Of a DNA stretch of 64,000 nucleotides, positions 40,153 to 48,473 are shown one piece after another (the stretch's first letter is position 1; each line of letters opens with the position of its first letter). The notes beneath the pieces are model-generated. The model was not told the DNA's origin. It searched no databases and saw only the letters and a list, made by a program, of their open reading frames with translations. Origin of the DNA: Kitasatospora cheerisanensis KCTC 2395. GTDB taxonomy: Bacteria > Actinomycetota > Actinomycetes > Streptomycetales > Streptomycetaceae. The stretch covers positions 5,069,602 through 5,133,601 of the forward strand of contig NZ_KK853997.1 of assembly GCF_000696185.1 (NCBI RefSeq), written 5' to 3'. The translations under genes and the position numbers were made by a program.

Positions 40153-41376
40153 ATGACCGTACGCTCCGCGTGGCTCCTCAACCGCGACGTCGCCACCCCC
40201 GGCCAGAACCGCCAGGACACCCGACTGTCCCCGCTCGGCACCATGACCCCCTCGGCAGCGGACCCGCTGACCAGCATCGGCGGACTCATCCCCGGCCCCA
40301 ACCCGTGCAACCTGACCATGTCCGGCATGAACTGGACCATCGGAATCGGCCGCGGCATCGCCCAGGGCACCAGCGCGCAGGGCGCGTACCCGATCGTCGT
40401 CACCGCCGGCGACGGGGGCACCATCGCCCCCGGCCACGCCAGCCTCACCCGGATCGACACCCTGTGGCTGATCGCCCTGGACACCCTCGTCGACTCCTCC
40501 GGCAGCACCCTCGCCAAGATCGAGTACACCCAGGGCACCCCCGGCAGCGGCAGCGCAGCGACCGCTCCGGCCGCAGGCACCGCCTACCTGCGGCTGTGGG
40601 ACATCAGCGTCCCCGCGGGGGCCAGCGCCGGCAGCCCGCCGAACTGGACCGGCCTCGGTCTGCTGACCGACCGCCGGACCTACACCGTGTCGGTCGGCGG
40701 CATCGGCGTCGGCGCCAACGGCAGCGGCGCGTACGTCGGGCAGTACCGGGACAACGGCGGGCTGCAGCGCTGGGACGGCTCCTCGTGGCTCGACCGCCTG
40801 GTGCTCAACTCCGCCGGCCGGATCGTCATCGGCGGCGACACCGAGTGGTACCGCGACGCCCCCAACTCCATGCGCACGCCCGACAGCCTGACCGTCGACG
40901 GCAACCTGAACGTCTCCGGGATCGGCCAGCGGCAGTTCGCCCGGGTCGCGGTGGGCGCCGAGCAGTCCGTCACCAACAGCACCAGCCTGGTGGACGCCAC
41001 CGGGTTCACCTTCCCCGTGGTGTCGGGCGGCGTGTACGTGGTCCGCGGTCTCGTCGGCGGCGCCGGCTCCACCATCGGCGACCTCAAAATCGGCTGGATC
41101 GCCCCTGCGAGCTCGACGTTCGACTGGACGCCGACGATGCAGCCCTCGTCGGGCTCGGCGACCGTCGGCAGCGTCATCACCGACCGGTCCACCCTCGCCC
41201 AGTCCCAGATCCTCGGCACCATCGGCACCGGCACCACCATGACCGCCCTCATCAACGGCCTGCTCGTCGCGGGCGGTGCCGGGACGTTCAGGATGATGAT
41301 CGCGCAGGGCACCGCCGATGCCACCCCCTCCACCCTCAAGGCGGGCTCGTTCCTCACGGTCGAGCGGGTCGGCTGA
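40153..41376 (+). CDS. Minor tail / baseplate protein
   Basis: A 407-residue beta-rich tip protein from ATG 40153. N-terminal half (RLSPLGTMTPSAADPLTSIG, NLTMSGMNWTIGIGRGIAQG) resembles upper-baseplate proteins of actinophages. The later part, WYRDAPNSMRTPDSLTVDGN then LNVSGIG, is a tail-fibre-type strand motif. No hydrolase motif visible. Likely contributes to receptor contact. Confidence 0.8.
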   Translation: MTVRSAWLLNRDVATPGQNRQDTRLSPLGTMTPSAADPLTSIGGLIPGPNPCNLTMSGMNWTIGIGRGIAQGTSAQGAYPIVVTAGDGGTIAPGHASLTRIDTLWLIALDTLVDSSGSTLAKIEYTQGTPGSGSAATAPAAGTAYLRLWDISVPAGASAGSPPNWTGLGLLTDRRTYTVSVGGIGVGANGSGAYVGQYRDNGGLQRWDGSSWLDRLVLNSAGRIVIGGDTEWYRDAPNSMRTPDSLTVDGNLNVSGIGQRQFARVAVGAEQSVTNSTSLVDATGFTFPVVSGGVYVVRGLVGGAGSTIGDLKIGWIAPASSTFDWTPTMQPSSGSATVGSVITDRSTLAQSQILGTIGTGTTMTALINGLLVAGGAGTFRMMIAQGTADATPSTLKAGSFLTVERVG

Positions 41377-41377
41377 G

Positions 41378-42478
41378 ATGACGTCGCCGTACTCGCTGCG
41401 GGTGCACGACCTGCGCACCGACCGGCTCCTCGGGTACCTCCCGATCGGCGGCGTCACCTTCGACGACTACATCGGCAAGTCCGGCTCGCTGTCCGGAACG
41501 CTCCCGGCGCCGAACGCCCAGATGGCTGCGCGGATCCAGGACATCCTCCAGGAGGGCCGCACCCTCGTGGACCTCGTTCGCGGCGGCACGATCGTCTGGT
41601 CGGGCATCGTGTGGACCGCGACGCCGACCGCCGACGAGCGGGACAACTACACCTGCCCGATCCAGGGCGCGACCCTCGAGTCCTACTACCGTGACCACCT
41701 GCAGCTGCGCGACGCCGACCTGACGTACACCAGCACTGACCAGTTGGCGATCGCCCGAGCCCTGATCGGCTACGCGGCCACCCGCACCGGCGGCGACCTC
41801 GGAATCGAGATGGACACCTCGCAGACCTCCGGCGTCCTTCGCGACCGCGCCTACAGCCGCTTCGACCAGCCGTACGTCGGCCGCCTGCTGGACGACCTGG
41901 CCGCCGTCGACAACGGCTTCGAGTGGCGGATCAACCGCTACCAGGACGCGGCCGGCGCCCGGCACCGGGTGCTCCGCCTCGGGTACCCGAGGATCAGCAT
42001 CGGCACCACCGACCTGCCGCTGAAGAAGCCCGGCCTGATCACCGCGCACTCGATCCCCCGAGACGCCACCGCGATGGCCACCTGCTGGCAGTCCCGCGGA
42101 TCGAACAGCAACTCCAACCAGGCCGCCGCCACGACGCCGCTGCTGTCGACCACCCTCACCGACACCGCCGCCATCACCGCCGGCTGGCCGCTGCTCGACG
42201 GCTCCAGCGACTACTCCACGGTGACCGACCCCGCCACCCTCAACGCGCACGCCCAGGCCGACCTGGCACGCTTCGCGCGGCCCGTGGCGATCCCTCAGAT
42301 CAGCGTGCTGACCGGCTCGATCCCCCAGCCCGAGCTGGGCAGCTACATCCGCGTCAGCATCCGGGACGCCTGGTACCCGACCGGCCACAACGCCCGGTAC
42401 CGCGTCGTCGGCCTGCGGTGCACGCCGGCCGAACGCGGCCGCCCCGACATGACCCAGCTCTACCTGGAGGCTGCCTGA
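41378..42478 (+). CDS. Minor tail protein (hub-like)
   Basis: A 366-residue protein from ATG 41378: SPYSLRVHDLRTDRLLGYLP, GTIVWSGIVWTATPTADERD, and SYIRVSIRDAWYPTGHNARY. This is the siphovirus minor tail/hub form that follows the distal tail gene in Streptomyces phages. A peptidase activity, known for some hub proteins, cannot be shown. Stop overlaps the next ATG by one base. Confidence 0.82.
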   Translation: MTSPYSLRVHDLRTDRLLGYLPIGGVTFDDYIGKSGSLSGTLPAPNAQMAARIQDILQEGRTLVDLVRGGTIVWSGIVWTATPTADERDNYTCPIQGATLESYYRDHLQLRDADLTYTSTDQLAIARALIGYAATRTGGDLGIEMDTSQTSGVLRDRAYSRFDQPYVGRLLDDLAAVDNGFEWRINRYQDAAGARHRVLRLGYPRISIGTTDLPLKKPGLITAHSIPRDATAMATCWQSRGSNSNSNQAAATTPLLSTTLTDTAAITAGWPLLDGSSDYSTVTDPATLNAHAQADLARFARPVAIPQISVLTGSIPQPELGSYIRVSIRDAWYPTGHNARYRVVGLRCTPAERGRPDMTQLYLEAA

Positions 42479-43212
42479 TGCCGAACGTGCCCGAGGATAT
42501 CGGCACCGTCCTGCGCACCATGCAGGCCCAGATCCGAGAGCTCCAGGGCCGGGTCAACACCCGGCCGGCCCTCAACCACATCTCCGGCGGCGGGGTGACG
42601 ATCGACCAGGGCGGCACGCTGTCCGTGATCACGCCGGGCGGCCAGACGGTGCTGTACGTCGGCGCGATCGGGCCCGCCCACCCCGACGGGTCGCCGCAGT
42701 ACGGCATGGTTCTCAGGCGCGAGGACGGCAGCGCGGCGCTCGCGGTCTGGGACGGGGCCGGAGCCTCACCCCAGCCGCTCGCGATCTGGGACCGCGCCGG
42801 GAACACGATTCTCGCGGACGACCGGGTGGCCGGGGCCGGCCTCGCCCGGCCCTACATCAGCACCGACGCGTGGTTCGGAGCGGTCGAGGCCCCCGCGTTC
42901 ACGACGAACTCGGCCACGTTCGTGACCCTCCAGAACCTGCCGTGGGTCAAGCAGCACCCGCGCGTCACCGCCCACTACCTGGTGAAAGCGGACGCCGGAG
43001 TGGCCGGCGAAATCCAGCTCGTCGATGACAACAACGTGGTCATCGCCGGGCCGATCACCGTGGCGGCTGGCGCGTGGACGTACAGCAGCGCCACCGGCCC
43101 GCTGGCCGGCGCGCTCTACTCGTCCACCTACCTGCACTGGCAGGCCCGCGTCACCAGCGGCACCGGCGTGATCGGGGTTCGCGGCCTGTCGACGTTCGGC
43201 GTGCAGTCCTGA
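42478..43212 (+). CDS. Tail fibre / receptor-binding candidate
   Basis: A 244-residue protein from ATG 42478. Begins with a short helix VLRTMQAQIRELQGRVNTRP, then beta segments GGGVTIDQGGTLSVITPGGQ and QYGMVLRREDGSAALAVWDG, ending in a C-terminal beta domain (PVITVAAGAWTYSS-like region, YLHWQARVTSGTGVIGVRGL). Helix followed by strand-rich trimeric repeats is the usual tail-fibre layout. Last gene of the rightward tail block before an opposing gene. Confidence 0.78.
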   Translation: MPNVPEDIGTVLRTMQAQIRELQGRVNTRPALNHISGGGVTIDQGGTLSVITPGGQTVLYVGAIGPAHPDGSPQYGMVLRREDGSAALAVWDGAGASPQPLAIWDRAGNTILADDRVAGAGLARPYISTDAWFGAVEAPAFTTNSATFVTLQNLPWVKQHPRVTAHYLVKADAGVAGEIQLVDDNNVVIAGPITVAAGAWTYSSATGPLAGALYSSTYLHWQARVTSGTGVIGVRGLSTFGVQS

Positions 43213-43680
43213 TCAGTGCTGGCCGTAGGGGTCCGTGGTCGGTGCGTTCGGGTCCGCCGGGCCGCGGGTCGGGTACGGGCCGTTGTCCGCCGTGCCGCTG
43301 CCGCCGTTGTTCTGGCCGGCGGTGGCGCCGGGCGGGTCGGTGCTGACGGGCTGGCTGGTGGTCGGCTCGCTGCTCGGAGTCGGGGTCACGGAGGCCTTCT
43401 TCGTGGTCGTCGGGGTCGGTGTGGCTGTCGGCTCGGTGGTGGCCGGCGGGGTGGTGCTCGGCGGCGCCGGGTCGCTCGCGGACGCGGACGGCGACGGGCT
43501 GCTGCTCGGGCTCGCGCTGGGGCTCGGGCTGGTGGTGTCCGCGGCGTCTGCTGGCTGCACCACCTGCTGCACCTGCTGCTGGCCGTCCCCGCCCGTGCCG
43601 AGTGCCCACGCGCCGCCGCCGATGCCGAGCATCGCCACCACGCTGGCCGCGATCGCCGCCGCCTGCCGGTTGATCTTCAT
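43213..43680 (-). CDS. Secreted or membrane-anchored Pro/Ser/Thr-rich protein on the opposite strand (moron)
   Basis: A 155-residue protein whose N-terminus MKINRQAAAIAASVVAMLGI is a signal peptide or anchor, followed by a long Ser/Pro/Thr-rich extracellular stretch (TTSPSPSASPSSSPSPSASA and onwards) and a polar tail DNGPYPTRGPADPN. No globular domain. It is transcribed against the tail and lysis genes from the gap 43681-43796, so it may be expressed in the lysogen as a conversion gene affecting the cell surface. Function unknown. Confidence 0.75.
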   Translation of the reverse strand: MKINRQAAAIAASVVAMLGIGGGAWALGTGGDGQQQVQQVVQPADAADTTSPSPSASPSSSPSPSASASDPAPPSTTPPATTEPTATPTPTTTKKASVTPTPSSEPTTSQPVSTDPPGATAGQNNGGSGTADNGPYPTRGPADPNAPTTDPYGQH

Positions 43681-43796
43681 GTCCGTTGCCCCCCTTGGCT
43701 GTTGGTGCCCACCACGGTAGCGCCGACCGCCACACCGCTCTCACATCCGAACCGAACTGGCGACAAGTTCGCCTACCCACTGCCTTGGAGGCCCCC

Positions 43797-44645
43797 TTGC
43801 CCAACCCGCTGACGCGCGCCGGGGAGACGCTGCGACGCCGGTTACGGCCTCGCGTGCTCGGCAGAGCGGCGCTGGCCACGCTGCTGCTGGCCGTGGCGCT
43901 GCCCCTCACCGGCTCCACCGGATCCGCAGCGTCACCCTCGACGCTTCCGCCGCTCGACACGACCGCGCACCTGCGGGTCATGCCGCTCGGCGACTCCATC
44001 ACCTGGGGCGCCGGCAGCACGACGGGGGACGGGTACCGCCTGGAGCTGGCCCGCTACATGGTCGACGTGCAGCAGATCTACACCGCGACGTGGGTCGGCT
44101 CCCAGACGTCCGGCCAGCAGTCCAACCCCCATCACGAGGGGCACCCGGGGTGGACGATCGCGGACCTGTCCGCACAGATCAGCACCTGGATGGCGACCTA
44201 CCAACCGGATGTTGTGCTGGTGCACGCCGGCGTCAACGACGCCCGGCAGTACGCCACGACGGCGGTCATGCAGGCGCGCATGGCTGACCTGCTGAGCCGA
44301 ATCCTCGCGGCCTCGCCCACCGTCCGCGTCATTGTGGGGGACATCATCCCGCCCTGGTACGGCACCCAGCAGGACATCGCGTCGGCGACCGTGCAGCGCT
44401 TCAACGCGGTACTGCCGTCCGTCGTGGCGGCGGCCGGCCCGCGGGTGACGCTGGCACGGATGAGCGCCGCCGTCAGCTCGGCGCTCCTCGGCGACGGCCT
44501 CCACCCCAACGACACCGGCTACCGGTACATGGCCTGGACCTGGTGGCGGTGTATGGCCCCGCTGCTGACCCCCGACGGCGTCACCCGCGCCGGTGTCGAC
44601 CCGCTGCCCGTGCCCGTGCGGGACAGCGACCTGTGCCCGAGCTGA
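43797..44645 (+). CDS. Secreted SGNH/GDSL hydrolase
   Basis: A 282-residue esterase-fold protein with a signal peptide. TTG 43797 is preferred because TTGGAGG lies upstream and no ATG/GTG fits; the basic head LRRRLRPRVLGRA and hydrophobic ALATLLLAVALPLTG end near SAAS (about 46). Block I is GDSITWG (Ser67), block III VHAGVNDAR, block V DGLHPND with catalytic Asp and His, so it should be active. Substrate could be cell-wall or capsule acyl esters. Position between tail genes and endolysin suggests use in adsorption or lysis, like a LysB-type helper (inference). Confidence 0.85.
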   Translation: MPNPLTRAGETLRRRLRPRVLGRAALATLLLAVALPLTGSTGSAASPSTLPPLDTTAHLRVMPLGDSITWGAGSTTGDGYRLELARYMVDVQQIYTATWVGSQTSGQQSNPHHEGHPGWTIADLSAQISTWMATYQPDVVLVHAGVNDARQYATTAVMQARMADLLSRILAASPTVRVIVGDIIPPWYGTQQDIASATVQRFNAVLPSVVAAAGPRVTLARMSAAVSSALLGDGLHPNDTGYRYMAWTWWRCMAPLLTPDGVTRAGVDPLPVPVRDSDLCPS

Positions 44646-44655
44646 GGAGGCTCCG

Positions 44656-45249
44656 ATGAGAGACGAGTTCGTCGCGCTGCTGCTGAGCCAGGTCGGCCAG
44701 CACGAGGGCCGCGACCCGGACGGCACCTGGAACAACGTCCAGCGGTACAGCCGGGAGACGCCCGGCCTGGAGTGGTCGGACGGCCAGGCGTGGTGCGCCA
44801 CGTTCGAGGCGTGGGCTGCGCACCAGCTCGGAATGGACCGGCTGTGGCCGATGACCGCGTCGTGCTTGGAGGCCGTGGACTGGTGGCTGCAGCGCGACCG
44901 CTGGTCCAGCTACCCGGTCCTCGGCGGCCCGTTCTACCTCGGCCCGGGCGGCGGCACCCACACCGGCGTCGTCTACGCATACGACGCCGACACCATCTAC
45001 ACGGTGGAGGGCAACAGCAATCCGGGTGGCAGCGCGAACGGCGACGGCGTCTACAGGCGGACCCGGCCCCGCCGTGGCCCCGGATCCCCGTACGGCTACG
45101 GCGTCCCGGACTGGCCGGAGGGCACCATCAGCGCCGACCCGGCCCTCGGCGGCACCCGCACCGCAGCAGTCTCCCCGCCGGCCGCGCCGGCACCCAACAA
45201 CCCCGCGGCCCGGACCGACCGGCGCCGCCTCGATGAGGAGGTGCGCTGA
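44656..45249 (+). CDS. CHAP-domain endolysin
   Basis: A 197-residue peptidoglycan hydrolase from ATG 44656 behind GAGGAGG. The CHAP domain shows catalytic Cys47 in SDGQAWCATFEAWAAHQLG, the His in GGTHTGVVYAYDADTIYTVE, and the following GNSN loop. The C-terminal 45 residues are a Pro/Ala linker without an obvious cell-wall binding domain. No signal peptide, so export relies on the holin gene 0.4 kb downstream. Confidence 0.88.
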   Translation: MRDEFVALLLSQVGQHEGRDPDGTWNNVQRYSRETPGLEWSDGQAWCATFEAWAAHQLGMDRLWPMTASCLEAVDWWLQRDRWSSYPVLGGPFYLGPGGGTHTGVVYAYDADTIYTVEGNSNPGGSANGDGVYRRTRPRRGPGSPYGYGVPDWPEGTISADPALGGTRTAAVSPPAAPAPNNPAARTDRRRLDEEVR

Positions 45250-45250
45250 C

Positions 45251-45598
45251 ATGGCGCTCGTGATCGGCCGGATCGAACCCGGCTTCCTAGACGGCCATCC
45301 CGAGAACGGCACGCTCGTCCCGCTGCCGCCGCAGCACGGCGGCGCGGTCGGCTGGGATGGGGTCTACCTGTCCTTCGGCTGCGACTTCGCGGACGCCCGC
45401 CTCCGGGTCGCAGTGTGGAACGACGCGTCGCGGACGTGGCGGGTTTCCAGCATTGACCTGAAGTCCGCCGGCCCGCGGGTGAACGTGGCGATCCAGGACG
45501 GCGACTCCAAGGTCTCCGTGGGTCGCGTCAAGACCGGCGCGGGCGACACCGGGACCTGCCCGATCGGCTACCTGCTCGAAACCACCCTCAAGGCCTGA
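45251..45598 (+). CDS. Lysis-module protein of unknown function
   Basis: A 115-residue beta-rich protein from ATG 45251, right after the endolysin. MALVIGRIEPGFLDGHPENG, then GWDGVYLSFGCDFADARLRV and TGTCPIGYLLETTLKA. Could be a binding module or virion decoration protein; not recognised. No ribosome site stronger than GAGGTGC precedes it. Confidence 0.7.
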   Translation: MALVIGRIEPGFLDGHPENGTLVPLPPQHGGAVGWDGVYLSFGCDFADARLRVAVWNDASRTWRVSSIDLKSAGPRVNVAIQDGDSKVSVGRVKTGAGDTGTCPIGYLLETTLKA

Positions 45599-45610
45599 CA
45601 GGAGATCGCC

Positions 45611-45862
45611 ATGCAGGACTCGACCCGCCGCACCATCCGCACCACCGTCCAGACGGCCGTCACCATCGCCGCCCTGCTGCCGCTGATCGTGGACGCCGCC
45701 CAGATCCCCGCGACGCTGCCGTGGGTGGCCGGCGCGCTGACGGTCGCCGCCGGCATCACCCGGGTGATGGCGCTCCCCGCCGTAAACCGGATGCTGCCGT
45801 CCTGGCTGCGGCTCTCCGCCGACCCGGACGAGGCCGCGCTGCGCCAGGCGGTGCGCGAGTGA
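45611..45862 (+). CDS. Holin
   Basis: An 83-residue membrane protein from ATG 45611 with GGAGA upstream. Two hydrophobic helices, AVTIAALLPLIVDAAQI (about 16-32) and TLPWVAGALTVAAGITRVMA (about 35-54), and a charged C-terminal tail DPDEAALRQAVRE. Typical size and layout of a class II holin next to an endolysin gene. Overlaps the next GTG by four bases. Confidence 0.82.
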   Translation: MQDSTRRTIRTTVQTAVTIAALLPLIVDAAQIPATLPWVAGALTVAAGITRVMALPAVNRMLPSWLRLSADPDEAALRQAVRE

Positions 45863-46056
45863 CCGACAGCACGGGCATCGCCAGCGTGGATGGGGCGGTG
45901 GTGTGGTGCGTGGCCCTTGCCGCGATCGGCGGCGCAGTCGCTGGCGTGTGGCGCGCGCTCCGGCCGCTGCGCCAGTTCATGGCGCGCGCGGAGGAGTTCT
46001 GGGACGACTGGGCGGGCCAGCCCGCCCGCGCTGGTGTGCCGGCCCGGCGGGGGTGA
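45859..46056 (+). CDS. N-terminal part of a DUF2746-like membrane protein
   Basis: A 65-residue piece from GTG 45859: one membrane helix VVWCVALAAIGGAVAGVWRA followed by FMARAEEFWDDWAGQPARAG. Related proteins continue without interruption into the helical sequence encoded by the next gene. Reading breaks at a run of five G (46049-46053); six G would fuse the two parts. So it is either a frameshifted gene, a -1 frameshift site or an assembly error. Confidence 0.65.
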   Translation: MTDSTGIASVDGAVVWCVALAAIGGAVAGVWRALRPLRQFMARAEEFWDDWAGQPARAGVPARRG

Positions 46057-46235
46057 TGCAGCGCCTGGAGACGATCGAGCACTGCGTGGTGGTGTACGAC
46101 GAGCGGATGAGCAGGGTGGAGCACGAGCTGCACCCCAACTCCGGCAGCAGCCTGCGCGACGCCGTCAACCGGATCGAAACCGCGGTCCGGCCGCCGGACA
46201 GCGGCGACCAGGAGGGCCGGTTAACACCCGCCTGA
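46056..46235 (+). CDS. C-terminal part of the DUF2746-like protein
   Basis: A 59-residue piece whose ATG 46056 overlaps the preceding TGA. MQRLETIEHCVVVYDERMSR then VEHELHPNSGSSLRDAVNRI is the conserved tail of DUF2746-like lysis-cassette proteins. May be translated separately through the TGATG junction, or fused to the preceding part if the G-run is really one base longer. Confidence 0.6.
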   Translation: MQRLETIEHCVVVYDERMSRVEHELHPNSGSSLRDAVNRIETAVRPPDSGDQEGRLTPA

Positions 46236-46246
46236 CCCAGCAGCAC

Positions 46247-46279
46247 ACCGCCCCGCTCGGCTTCGGCCGGCGGGGCGGT
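46247..46279 (+). terminator. Terminator of the late operon
   Basis: Perfect 10-bp arms accgccccgc (46247-46256) and gcggggcggt (46270-46279), with extra inner pairing, 12 bp after the last lysis gene. Also able to stop the opposing gene at 46289. Confidence 0.78.
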
Positions 46280-46288
46280 TCCGTCGTG

Positions 46289-46522
46289 TCAGCACCCGGA
46301 CGCGGCCCGCCGCACGGACTCCGCCTCCAGCGCCGCCACGATCTGATCCCGCGCCATCCGCCACGCCGCCGCCTCCACCCGGCTCAGCCCCGCCGGCCGC
46401 TGCTCGGCGCGCGCGAGCCGAGCAGCAGAGCGGATCGTGTCCGCCTCGATGACGCGGATCAGGTCTGGCCCCGAGCCGAGAACGGTCCGAGCGCGGGCTG
46501 CAAGTGCTGCGAGGGTGAGCAT
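46289..46522 (-). CDS. Small helical protein after the lysis cassette
   Basis: A 77-residue leftward protein from ATG 46522: LTLAALAARARTVLGSGPDL, IRVIEADTIRSAARLARAEQ, RVEAAAWRMARDQIVAALEA. Strongly helical, Arg/Ala-rich. Not recognised; coding-like codon use supports it. It is convergent with the late operon and divergent from the regulator at 46697. Confidence 0.55.
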   Translation of the reverse strand: MLTLAALAARARTVLGSGPDLIRVIEADTIRSAARLARAEQRPAGLSRVEAAAWRMARDQIVAALEAESVRRAASGC

Positions 46523-46696
46523 GGCGGCACCGTAGGCCCAGCCCGGCCGCCGCCACCGCCCCGACCACCCGCCCGTCACCCGGCAGGGTGACTTCCCCCG
46601 CGCCCGGCCGCGATCCGGCGTTCATCAGGAGTACCTGTCGGCCGACAACTCCCCGTCGTACCCTGGCCACCAGCCCCCAGCACAGGAGCCAGCACC

Positions 46697-47665
46697 GTGA
46701 GCGACACGACCACCGGCCAACGCCTCCGCGAACTCCGCAGGATGCGCCACATGACCGTCTCCGCCCTCGCCACCGCAGCCCACATCAGCGTCTCCGCCCT
46801 CGAAAAATACGAGCGCGACGACCGCAACCCCCCGCCCGGCACCCTCATCCGCCTCGCCAAGGCCCTCGGTGTCGGCGTCGACCGCCTCACCGGCCAGCCG
46901 TTCATGAACGGTGCCGAGTCCGAGGACCAGGTGCAGCTCGTCATCCCTGAGTTGCGCCGCATCATGCTCTGCTACGACTCCCCTGACGACCTGTCCGTCC
47001 GCCCGCGGCCGCTGCCGGTGCTGGCAGACGAGATGCGGGAGATCGCCCGGATGCGGCAGGACGGCGCGTACGTGCAGATGGGGCCGCTCCTCGCTCCGCT
47101 GCTGACGGAGATGACGCACGTCGCGCTCGGAAGCGCCGGCCGTGAGCAGGCGCAGGCCTTCGGCTGGCTCGCCCGCGGGTACCGGGCGGCGAACAGCATG
47201 GCGCACAAGTTGGGCTACCACGACCTCAGCCTGACTGCGATCGAGCGCGTCCGGTGGGCCGCCTCCCGCTCGTACGACCCGCTGATGCAGGTCGTCGCTG
47301 CCTATCTCAAGGCCGGCGCGATGCTCCGGATGGGCAGCCACAGCGCCGCCCGCCGGCTGCTCCTCGGTCTGGTCGACGAGGTGCTGCGGCTCGCCCCGGA
47401 GGAGTGCCCGACGGACGCGCACAACGCGGTGATCGGTGCCCTCTACCTCAAGTTGGCGGTGCTGGAGGCCCGGGACGGGCAGGCCGACCGCTCGACCAGC
47501 TACCTCGCCGAGGCCCGTGCCGTCGCACAGCTGATGCGCGGCCAGGACACCACCCACTACGAACTGTCGTTCGGGCCAGCGAACGTCCGGATCCACGAGA
47601 TCGCCGCACTGATCGACCAGGGCGACACGGAACAGGCCCTCGCCCGGTTGCACGAGTGGGGGTGA
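46697..47665 (+). CDS. XRE-family regulator with TPR-like domain (C-terminus cut by a G-run indel)
   Basis: A 322-residue protein from GTG 46697 with an N-terminal helix-turn-helix (RLRELRRMRHMTVSALATAA then HISVSALEKYERDD) followed by a helical repeat domain of the Streptomyces transcriptional-regulator type (QAQAFGWLARGYRAANSMAH, MQVVAAYLKAGAMLRMGSHS). It stops at TGA 47665 just after a run of five G (47658-47662). With four G the frame would continue about 85 residues into a matching C-terminus. Such regulators are common on chromosomes and mobile elements; this one is probably an accessory gene. Confidence 0.8.
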   Translation: MSDTTTGQRLRELRRMRHMTVSALATAAHISVSALEKYERDDRNPPPGTLIRLAKALGVGVDRLTGQPFMNGAESEDQVQLVIPELRRIMLCYDSPDDLSVRPRPLPVLADEMREIARMRQDGAYVQMGPLLAPLLTEMTHVALGSAGREQAQAFGWLARGYRAANSMAHKLGYHDLSLTAIERVRWAASRSYDPLMQVVAAYLKAGAMLRMGSHSAARRLLLGLVDEVLRLAPEECPTDAHNAVIGALYLKLAVLEARDGQADRSTSYLAEARAVAQLMRGQDTTHYELSFGPANVRIHEIAALIDQGDTEQALARLHEWG

Positions 47666-47927
47666 CGCCCAGGGGGTCGACGAGTGGCAGCCGCCGGCCA
47701 GCCTTGCCGCCGAAAGGGTGTCGCACCACCACATCGACGTCGCCGCGGCCCGGCTGGTCGAGGGTGATCGAACGGGCTCGTTCGTGTCGCTCCAGGCCGC
47801 CCGGTCCGCCGCACCGGGGCACACTCGGTTCCACCCGACTGCCCGAGCAACCGCCGCCGCGCTGGTCCGACAGCACCGCACGCCGAGCACCGAGCTCACG
47901 TCGTTCGCCCGGTGGGCGGGGGTCTGA
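47666..47927 (+). pseudogene. Detached C-terminus of the XRE/TPR regulator
   Basis: Sequence after the premature stop still codes, in another frame, for DAQGVDEWQPPASLAAERVS and HHHIDVAAARLVEGDRTGSF, ending LTSFARWAGV, the normal closing motif of these regulators. One inserted G at 47658-47662 separates it from the 46697 gene. Confidence 0.7.
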
Positions 47928-47957
47928 CGACCTGTCAAGTCGCTGACGGGAATTCAC

Positions 47958-48032
47958 TCCGCACAAGATGTGCGGATCAGGGCGCAACAAATTGGAACGA
48001 TCCCCTTACGGATAGTGCAAGTAAGGGGATCG
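47958..48032 (+). promoter_or_regulatory. Two inverted repeats, the second hiding a ribosome site
   Basis: First repeat: tccgcac / gtgcgga (47958-47964, 47970-47976). Second: a 12-bp perfect stem cgatccccttac (47998-48009) with gtaaggggatcg (48021-48032). The right arm contains the only ribosome-site-like AAGGGG (48023-48028) for the ATG at 48037, so the structure could block translation or be a protein operator. Confidence 0.55.
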
Positions 48033-48036
48033 CTTC

Positions 48037-48473
48037 ATGCCCACGATCAGCCCCAGCGCCGCCAGAGACTGGCTCGCCCACGCCGACGCCGACCCGGACC
48101 GCATCTACCGGTGGTGGGACTCCGGTGCCGCTGCCCTCATCGCGCTCGGCCGGCGGTTCGATGCCGTCCGCCTCGATGGGCCCCCGCCGCCTGGGTCACC
48201 CAGAACCTCCCGGACGGCCCGGTCATGCAACTGGGCCACCCGCACCCCCGCCTCTACGCCCTCGTCCCGCCGGGCAGCTGGCCGCGCTTCAGCAACCCTC
48301 TCGCCACCCTCCTCGACGAGGGCGACTACCTCGCGATGAACGACCCCGACGGGGCCACGGGCGGCCGACCCGACATCCAGTGGCTGGCCCCACCGGACGG
48401 CACCGGCCGCCTGGTGAACCCTGGCGTGCTCCGGCGCATCATCGACTCGTTTGCCCCGGAGGAGTCCCGGTGA
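48037..48473 (+). pseudogene. Unknown accessory protein, frameshifted near 48180
   Basis: ATG 48037 reads MPTISPSAARDWLAHADADP and GRRFDAVRLD. At the C-run near 48180-48188 coding moves to the -1 frame: AAWVTQNLPDGPVMQLGHPH, then LATLLDEGDYLAMNDPDGAT, ending at TGA 48473 inside the next GTG. One missing base would yield an intact 145-residue protein. Proteins opening this way frequently follow XRE regulators in Streptomyces; function unknown to me. Confidence 0.6.
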
